Shown: piece by piece, positions 5,884 through 10,926 of the stretch
Position numbering within the stretch: position 1 is the first letter of the stretch
How the letters are laid out: each line of letters opens with the position of its first letter
NCBI GenBank assembly: GCA_024762735.1
Contig: JANTGU010000044.1
Location: forward strand, 1-10,926
Reading direction: 5' to 3'
DNA from: Bacteroidales bacterium
Lineage (GTDB): Bacteria > Bacteroidota > Bacteroidia > Bacteroidales > F082
DNA length: 10,926 bases
The notes under the pieces: model-generated
What the model was told of the DNA's origin: nothing
Seen by the model: the letters and a program-made list of their open reading frames with translations, nothing else
Databases searched by the model: none
Position numbers and translations under genes: made by a program

Positions 5884-8800
5884 ATGTCAGTTAATAAACC
5901 GGATATAAAAGCATTGCTGAAACAGCGAATACTCGTACTGGACGGTGCCATGGGAACCATGATTCAACGCTATAAGCTGGAGGAGAAAGATTACAGGGGT
6001 GAACGATTTAAAGATGTTTCAATCCTTCAAAAGGGGAACAACGACCTCCTATGTTTAACACAGCCACAGATTATTCAAAAAATCCACGAAGAGTATTTGG
6101 AAGCCGGTGCCGACATCATCGAAACTAACACCTTTAACGGTACCCGCGTTTCACAAAGCGACTACGGTTTGGAAGATTATGTGCAGGAGATAAACCGTGA
6201 AGCAGCCCGGCTGGCGAAAAAAGCTGCCGACCAATTTACCCTGGCTAATCCCGATAAACCCCGGTACGTGGCAGGAGCCATGGGGCCTACCAACAAAACG
6301 GCTTCCATGTCGCCGGAGGTGGGAGATCCCGGGTTCAGAAACATCAGTTTTGATGAACTCTATCAAAACTATTTGGAACAAGCATCTGCTTTGTTGGAGG
6401 GGGGAGCTGATATTTTACTGATAGAAACCGTTTTTGACACCCTTAACGCCAAAGCTGCCCTGATGGCGGTGAATGATTTGATGAAAAACAAGGGACGGAA
6501 AATTCCCGTGATGGTTTCGGGAACCATCAGCGATAACAGTGGTCGAACGCTGTCGGGACAAACGCTGGAAGCTTTTTTGACTTCCGTTTCGCACATCGAC
6601 CTGCTAAGCGTGGGGTTAAACTGTTCGTTGGGGGCTGAGCAGTTACGGCCGCATTTGGCTGAACTTTCCAAAAAAGCCCCTTTTCCCGTGAGTGTCTATC
6701 CCAATGCCGGACTCCCCAACCAGTTTGGCGAGTACGATGAAACCCCGGAAGTGATGGGGGCCCATATTCAGGACTTTCTGGACAATAAATTTGTGAACAT
6801 CGTGGGAGGCTGCTGCGGCACCACGCCTGACCATATTCGTAAAATCGCGGAGGAGGCAGCACGTGCTCAACGGCGTGAGATTCCCAAGCTTCAACACGTT
6901 ACCGAGCTGAGTGGTCTGGAGCCGGTGGTTATCAACAAACAGCGAAATTTTGTCAATATTGGCGAGCGAACCAACGTGAGTGGGTCTCGTAAGTTTGCCC
7001 GCCTTATTCGCGAAGGCAAATACGAAGAGGCGCTCTCTATCGCCCGCCATCAGGTGGAAGGCGGAGCACAAGTGCTGGATGTAAGCATGGATGACGGCAT
7101 GCTGGATGCGGAAAAAGAGATGGTGAAATTTTTGCATATGCTGGCATCGGAACCCGAAATCGCACGACTACCTATTATGATTGACTCTTCCAAGTGGGAA
7201 GTGATTGAGGCAGGGTTAAAATGCGTTCAGGGCAAGGGCATTGTTAACTCTTTGAGCTTGAAAAACGGTGAACAGGATTTTCTTGAAAAAGCTGAAAAGG
7301 TAAAAAATTACGGGGCAGCTCTCGTGGTAATGGCGTTTGATGAAAAAGGACAAGCGGCAACCTACGAGGATAAAATTGCCATCTGTAAGCGGGCTTATGA
7401 TTTGTTGGTTACTAAAGTTAATTTTGCACCCGAGGACATTATTTTCGATCCCAACATCCTTGCCATCGGCACCGGCATCCAGGAACATAACAACTATGCC
7501 GTGGATTACATCAAGGCGACAAAATGGATTAAGGAAAATCTGCCTTATGCCAAGGTGAGTGGGGGCGTGAGTAATCTCTCGTTTTCTTTTCGAGGTAACA
7601 ACGTGGTTCGGGAGACCATGAACTCGGTGTTCCTCTATCACGCCATCAAAGCTGGCATGGACATGGGTATTGTCAACCCCGGCATGTTGCAGGTTTACGA
7701 TGAAATTCCCGAAGACCTTAGAAACCTGGTGGAAGACGTGGTGCTAAACCGCCGGAAAGATGCCACCGAGCGGCTGTTGATGTATGCCGAAACCATCAAG
7801 GATAAAGACTCATCCAAAGAGGAGAAACAGCAGGAATGGAGAAACCAGCCTGTGGAGGAGCGGCTTAAGCATGCTTTAATAAAAGGGATTACCGATTACC
7901 TTGAAGAGGATGTGGAAGAAGCACGTCAAAAGGCCAGTCGGGCGCTAGATGTAATCGAGCAAACCCTGATGGACGGTATGAACGTGGTGGGCGACTTGTT
8001 TGGTGATGGTAAAATGTTTTTACCGCAGGTGGTAAAAAGTGCCCGCGTGATGAAACAGGCAGTATCCTACCTGTTGCCCTACATCGAAGCTGAAAAGCTG
8101 GAAACCGATAACAACACCTCGGGAAAAGTGTTGCTGGCAACCGTGAAAGGCGATGTACACGACATCGGAAAAAACATCGTGGGCGTGGTGTTATCGTGCA
8201 ACAATTACGAGGTAATCGACCTTGGCGTGATGGTTCCTGCAGAAAAAATTCTGGAAATGGCTCAAAAGGAAAACGCCGATATTATTGGTTTGAGCGGACT
8301 TATTACTCCTTCACTGGAGGAGATGGTGTTTGTTGCCAAAGAGATGAAGCGCAAAAACCTCAACCTGCCGCTGCTTATCGGTGGTGCAACCACTTCTCCC
8401 ATCCACACGGCGGTAAAAATAACTCCGGAATACAACGAGCCTGTTATCCATGTTAAAGATGCTTCCAAAGTGATTAACGTGGTGAATAAATTGCTTTCGC
8501 CTGCCGACCGTCAGGTTTACCTCGACAGTATCGAACAGGAATATCAGAAATTGAGAGACAAGCATTTAAACAATCAATCCCAAAAAAGATATATCCCGTT
8601 TTCGCGGGCACGCGCCAATCGCTTTAAAACAGATTGGAATGAGCAGATTATCAGCAAGCCAAATTTTGCCGGGGTCAAGGTTTTTGATGATTATCCTTTG
8701 GATGAAATCAGAAAATACATCGACTGGACTTTCTTTTTCCATGCCTGGAAACTCAACGGGCGGTATCCTGAAATTTTGCATGACCCGATAAAAGGTGTCG

Positions 8801-9561
8801 AAGCCCAAAAATTGCTGGATGATGCCAACAGGATGCTGGACACCATCGTTGATGAAAAAAGGTTGAAAGCGAAAGCGGTTTTCGGAATTTTTCGTGCTGT
8901 GGCCGATGGGGAAGATGTGGCAGTTTTTGATGATGACGACAACAAGTTGACTGATTTTCACTTTCTGCGTAACCAGGAAGAAAAAGAGGAGGGGACGCCC
9001 AACCTGTCACTTTCTGATTTTATTGCTCCCAAAGAGACTGGTTTAACCGATTACTTGGGAACTTTTGCCGTAACGGCCGGGTTGGGTATAGAAAAACATC
9101 TTGAGGCTTTTGTTGCTCAAAACGACGATTACAGCGCCATCATGTTAAAGGTGCTGGCCGACAGGCTGGCCGAAGCCCTGGCAGAGCTGCTCCACTACCG
9201 CGTTCGTAAAGAGTTTTGGGGTTATGCTGCCCATGAGAACCTCACGGTAAAAGAGATTATCCGCGAGAAATACCGGGGCATCCGTCCGGCACCGGGCTAT
9301 CCGGCATGTCCTGAGCACTCGGAAAAAGTCACCATTTTTAACCTGTTGGAAGCAGAAAAAAATGCCGGAATAAAGCTTACCGAAAATTATGCCATGTACC
9401 CGGCAGCCTCGGTAAGCGGCTACTATTTTGCTCATCCCGATGCTAAATATTTTGCAGTTGGAAAAATCCTGCCCGATCAGGTGGCTGATTATGCCCAACG
9501 CAAAGGGTTAACGGTAGAAGAAGTTGAAAGATTGTTGAATGTGAATTTAGTTGAGGAATAA
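5884..9561 (+). CDS. metH: Cobalamin-dependent methionine synthase (5-methyl-THF:homocysteine methyltransferase)
   Basis: A full-length 1225-residue MetH; the E. coli enzyme is 1227. It transfers the methyl group of 5-methyltetrahydrofolate through cobalamin to homocysteine, giving methionine. The homocysteine domain (about 1-340) carries the zinc cysteines C247, C310 and C311. The folate domain (about 350-620) has GERTNVSGS from 360 and DPNILAIGTG from 522. The helical cap and cobalamin domain (about 650-880) contain D757-x-H759-x-x-G762, where H759 is the lower cobalt ligand. The reactivation domain (about 900-1225) has R1134-x-P-x-x-G-Y1139, the S-adenosylmethionine site. All these residues fall at the E. 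coli numbers as I recall them, which fixes the start and shows no internal gap or frameshift. The reactivation domain is intact, so a split-MetH arrangement is not needed. An S-box riboswitch precedes it and metF follows by 12 bp, implying SAM-regulated co-expression. Confidence 0.98.
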   Translation: MSVNKPDIKALLKQRILVLDGAMGTMIQRYKLEEKDYRGERFKDVSILQKGNNDLLCLTQPQIIQKIHEEYLEAGADIIETNTFNGTRVSQSDYGLEDYVQEINREAARLAKKAADQFTLANPDKPRYVAGAMGPTNKTASMSPEVGDPGFRNISFDELYQNYLEQASALLEGGADILLIETVFDTLNAKAALMAVNDLMKNKGRKIPVMVSGTISDNSGRTLSGQTLEAFLTSVSHIDLLSVGLNCSLGAEQLRPHLAELSKKAPFPVSVYPNAGLPNQFGEYDETPEVMGAHIQDFLDNKFVNIVGGCCGTTPDHIRKIAEEAARAQRREIPKLQHVTELSGLEPVVINKQRNFVNIGERTNVSGSRKFARLIREGKYEEALSIARHQVEGGAQVLDVSMDDGMLDAEKEMVKFLHMLASEPEIARLPIMIDSSKWEVIEAGLKCVQGKGIVNSLSLKNGEQDFLEKAEKVKNYGAALVVMAFDEKGQAATYEDKIAICKRAYDLLVTKVNFAPEDIIFDPNILAIGTGIQEHNNYAVDYIKATKWIKENLPYAKVSGGVSNLSFSFRGNNVVRETMNSVFLYHAIKAGMDMGIVNPGMLQVYDEIPEDLRNLVEDVVLNRRKDATERLLMYAETIKDKDSSKEEKQQEWRNQPVEERLKHALIKGITDYLEEDVEEARQKASRALDVIEQTLMDGMNVVGDLFGDGKMFLPQVVKSARVMKQAVSYLLPYIEAEKLETDNNTSGKVLLATVKGDVHDIGKNIVGVVLSCNNYEVIDLGVMVPAEKILEMAQKENADIIGLSGLITPSLEEMVFVAKEMKRKNLNLPLLIGGATTSPIHTAVKITPEYNEPVIHVKDASKVINVVNKLLSPADRQVYLDSIEQEYQKLRDKHLNNQSQKRYIPFSRARANRFKTDWNEQIISKPNFAGVKVFDDYPLDEIRKYIDWTFFFHAWKLNGRYPEILHDPIKGVEAQKLLDDANRMLDTIVDEKRLKAKAVFGIFRAVADGEDVAVFDDDDNKLTDFHFLRNQEEKEEGTPNLSLSDFIAPKETGLTDYLGTFAVTAGLGIEKHLEAFVAQNDDYSAIMLKVLADRLAEALAELLHYRVRKEFWGYAAHENLTVKEIIREKYRGIRPAPGYPACPEHSEKVTIFNLLEAEKNAGIKLTENYAMYPAASVSGYYFAHPDAKYFAVGKILPDQVADYAQRKGLTVEEVERLLNVNLVEE

Positions 9562-9573
9562 ATTAAAGATACC

Positions 9574-10533
9574 ATGGAGTTAAAAGTTACCGAACATATT
9601 GCCAAAGCTGATAGAACTCTATTTTCGTTTGAGTTGCTGCCCCCTTTGAAAGGTCAGAATATTGAGTCCATTCAACAGGCCATCGACCCACTGCTGGAGT
9701 TCAATCCGGCGTTCATTAACATTACCTATCACCAGCAGGAGGTGGTTTACGAAGAGCTTGGCAAAGGGCTGATGAAAAAACGGGCCATCAGGAAACGTCC
9801 CGGAACCGTGGGTATATCGGCAGCCATTAAATACCGCTATAACATTCCCGTGGTACCACATATGATTTGTGGTGGCTTTACCCGCGAAGAAACAGAGAAT
9901 GCTCTAATTGACCTCCACTTTCTGGGTATCAAAAATCTGTTGGTAGTTCGTGGCGATCCGCCTGCCAATACCAAAATATTCAAACCCGAACCCGAAGGCA
10001 ACGAACATGCTTCCGACCTTATCGAGCAGGTGATGAACCTCAACCGTGGCATCTATCTTGACGAAGGATTAAAAAATGCCACCGAAACCGATTTTTGCAT
10101 GGGTGTTGCCGGGTACCCGGAAAAACATCAGGAGTCGCCCAATTTTGAAAGCGACATTCATTTCTTAAAAAAGAAAATTGAAAAGGGAGCTTCTTACATT
10201 GTAACCCAGATGTTTTTTGACAACCAAAAGTATTTCGACTTTGTAAAGCTGTGCCGCTCCAAGGGTATTACGGTCCCTATCATTCCAGGTTTAAAACCGG
10301 TTTCTACTAAATCGCAGTTGGTCTCTATTCCCAAAACCTTTGGTGTGGATATGCCTGAATTACTGGTAAAAGAAATTTTAAAATGCAAAAACAACGATGC
10401 TGTTCGGGAGGTGGGTGCCAAATGGGCTGTTGAACAATCGAAAGAACTGTTGAAGTTCGGTGTGCCTGTTCTACATTACTACACCATGGGTAAATCGGAT
10501 AACATCAGGAAGATTGCGGAGGAAGTTTTTTAG
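9574..10533 (+). CDS. metF: 5,10-methylenetetrahydrofolate reductase
   Basis: A 319-residue FAD enzyme of the bacterial MetF type. It reduces 5,10-methylene-THF to 5-methyl-THF, the methyl donor used by MetH just upstream. The TIM-barrel landmarks are FSFELLPP with the catalytic glutamate E20, FINITYH (about 47-53), HMICGGFTREE (about 96-106), LVVRGDPP with the FAD-contacting D128, GVAGYPEKH (about 177-185), TQMFFDN (about 211-217) and PIIPGLKP (about 235-242). It lacks the C-terminal regulatory domain of eukaryotic MTHFR, as expected. The ATG is 12 bp after the metH stop with no terminator between, so the two form an operon under the same riboswitch. The stop is TAG at 10531-10533. In the unit examined, methylene-THF supply is not encoded. 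Confidence 0.96.
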   Translation: MELKVTEHIAKADRTLFSFELLPPLKGQNIESIQQAIDPLLEFNPAFINITYHQQEVVYEELGKGLMKKRAIRKRPGTVGISAAIKYRYNIPVVPHMICGGFTREETENALIDLHFLGIKNLLVVRGDPPANTKIFKPEPEGNEHASDLIEQVMNLNRGIYLDEGLKNATETDFCMGVAGYPEKHQESPNFESDIHFLKKKIEKGASYIVTQMFFDNQKYFDFVKLCRSKGITVPIIPGLKPVSTKSQLVSIPKTFGVDMPELLVKEILKCKNNDAVREVGAKWAVEQSKELLKFGVPVLHYYTMGKSDNIRKIAEEVF

Positions 10534-10579
10534 GGTGTTATTTGGTGTTGATTAAGTCTTTTAACTAAATGCTAAAGTT

Positions 10580-10617
10580 TACTCTCTCCCCTTGGCTGAA
10601 CCCCGGGGGAGAGAGTA
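10580..10617. repeat. REP-like hairpin 1, possible metF terminator
   Basis: TACTCTCTCCCC (10580-10591) is the perfect reverse complement of GGGGAGAGAGTA (10606-10617), a 12-bp stem over a 14-nt loop. It starts 47 bp after the metF stop and is followed by TTATTG, a poor U-tract, so termination is possible but not clear. The loop and right arm contain CTGAACCCCGG, which is repeated in inverted orientation in the next hairpin. Confidence 0.75.
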
Positions 10618-10634
10618 TTATTGCATTATCTTCA

Positions 10635-10658
10635 CTCCTCCGGGGTTCAGTCCGGAGG
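10635..10658. repeat. REP-like hairpin 2, inverted copy of hairpin 1
   Basis: CCTCCGG (10637-10643) pairs with CCGGAGG (10652-10658) over an 8-nt loop. Read on the - strand the unit is CCTCCGG-ACTGAACC-CCGGAGGAG, which aligns with hairpin 1 on the + strand through CTGAACCCCGG-x-GGAG. The two are therefore inverted copies of one palindromic unit. Together, 10594-10611 can pair with 10635-10652 for 18 bp including two G-U pairs, as an alternative fold. Confidence 0.75.
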
Positions 10659-10707
10659 ATACCAAAAATTTCTAACCTGAATAATCCAACAACTGTCATT
10701 CTTTTTC

Positions 10708-10727
10708 CCCTGTCCGTTAGGACAGGG
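10708..10727. repeat. Hairpin 3 of the palindrome cluster
   Basis: CCCTGTCC (10708-10715) pairs perfectly with GGACAGGG (10720-10727) over GTTA. It is preceded by CTTTTTCC and followed by ACTACAAAAATA. The same A-rich tail, ATACCAAAAATT, follows hairpin 2, suggesting a repeating layout of hairpin plus tail. No U-tract follows on the + strand. Confidence 0.7.
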
Positions 10728-10750
10728 ACTACAAAAATAAATATTCCAAA

Positions 10751-10760
10751 GGCTTTAGCC
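10751..10760. repeat. Small palindrome next to the T9SS gene stop
   Basis: GGCTTTAGCC forms a 4-bp stem with a 2-nt loop (or 3 bp with TTTA). It begins 1 base past the stop codon of the - strand gene. On that strand it is followed by TTTGG and then AATATTTATTTTTG, so it could be a weak terminator as well as the last member of the palindrome cluster. Confidence 0.45.
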
Positions 10761-10761
10761 A

Positions 10762-10926
10762 TTAATACTTGATAAATTTCCCCCTGTATGCTTTGTTATC
10801 AGCAAAAAAGGTAATGATATAGTTTCCGGGAGTCAGGGTTGAAACGTTGAGGTGCTGCTCATATTTTGAAAGCTTACCGCTTTGAACCACCCTTCCTGTT
10901 ACATCAAAAATACGGTAAGTTTTTTC
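10762..10926 (-). CDS. C-terminal end of a T9SS-secreted protein (type A sorting domain)
   Basis: Reading the - strand from the right edge gives 54 codons and a TAA stop at 10762-10764. The peptide begins EKTYRIFDVTGRVV, continues QSGKLSKYEQHLNVSTLTPG and ends NYIITFFADNKAYRGKFIKY. This is the pattern of the Por/type IX secretion C-terminal sorting domain of Bacteroidota: a strand with a 'D-x-x-G-x-x-V' turn, an 'L-x-x-G-x-Y' strand turn, and a basic 'K-F-I-K-Y' end. Such domains are recognised by the T9SS and removed as the cargo crosses the outer membrane. The cargo domain lies outside the window, so its activity is unknown. The gene converges on metF. Confidence 0.85.
   Translation of the reverse strand, partial: EKTYRIFDVTGRVVQSGKLSKYEQHLNVSTLTPGNYIITFFADNKAYRGKFIKY

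Noticed and set aside
6643..7137. Long - strand open frames inside metH
   Set aside because: All are shadows of the metH frame, whose catalytic residues line up without a break from end to end.
10580..10760. CRISPR array
   Set aside because: The hairpins differ in sequence and there are no identical direct repeats with regular spacers or any cas gene.
10565..10772. Open frames of 65-67 codons on both strands downstream of metF
   Set aside because: They read through the palindrome cluster; the symmetry of the hairpins keeps both strands open. The - strand one also overlaps the stop of the T9SS gene. No protein-like pattern is seen.

Overview
The window looks like a chromosomal segment from a member of the Bacteroidota. 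The evidence is a type IX secretion (T9SS) C-terminal sorting domain at the right edge, a DUF5916 outer-membrane protein, TAnnTTTG-type -7 promoter elements, A-rich leaders in place of strong Shine-Dalgarno sites, and signal peptides ending in the typical '..AQ' or '..SQ'. The genus cannot be fixed from the sequence. No phage, integrase, insertion sequence, tRNA, rRNA or CRISPR array is visible.

Left part (1-1710): the window opens inside the 3' end of an RND/HlyD-type periplasmic adaptor gene on the + strand. An exported methionine-R-sulfoxide reductase (msrB, +) follows. It converges on a typical 2-Cys peroxiredoxin of the AhpC/Prx type (-). The two share a compact bidirectional terminator whose left arm encodes the last codons of msrB. 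A perfect 11-bp dyad covers the predicted start of the peroxiredoxin transcript.

Middle part (1903-5470): two genes lie on the - strand, read in the order SQR-like flavoprotein then DUF5916 protein. The flavoprotein keeps two of the three cysteines of sulfide:quinone reductase and has its own well-spaced promoter. The DUF5916 protein is a secreted CBM9-like domain fused to a predicted outer-membrane beta-barrel. A 208-bp gap between them contains promoter-like sites on both strands and a 16-bp palindrome.

Right part (5639-10533): a one-carbon/methionine unit on the + strand. A promoter is followed by an S-box (SAM-I) riboswitch with a 13-bp P1 helix, then full-length cobalamin-dependent methionine synthase (metH), then 12 bp later methylenetetrahydrofolate reductase (metF). 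MetF makes the 5-methyl-THF that MetH uses to methylate homocysteine, and the riboswitch would turn both down when S-adenosylmethionine is plentiful.

Right edge (10534-10926): a 228-bp convergent gap is filled with hairpins. Two of them are inverted copies of one REP-like unit. Beyond the gap is the C-terminal end of a T9SS-secreted protein on the - strand. I do not see a convincing undescribed multi-gene system. The best leads are the palindrome cluster, the peroxiredoxin dyad, the unresolved riboswitch expression platform and the cysteine pattern of the SQR-like protein.
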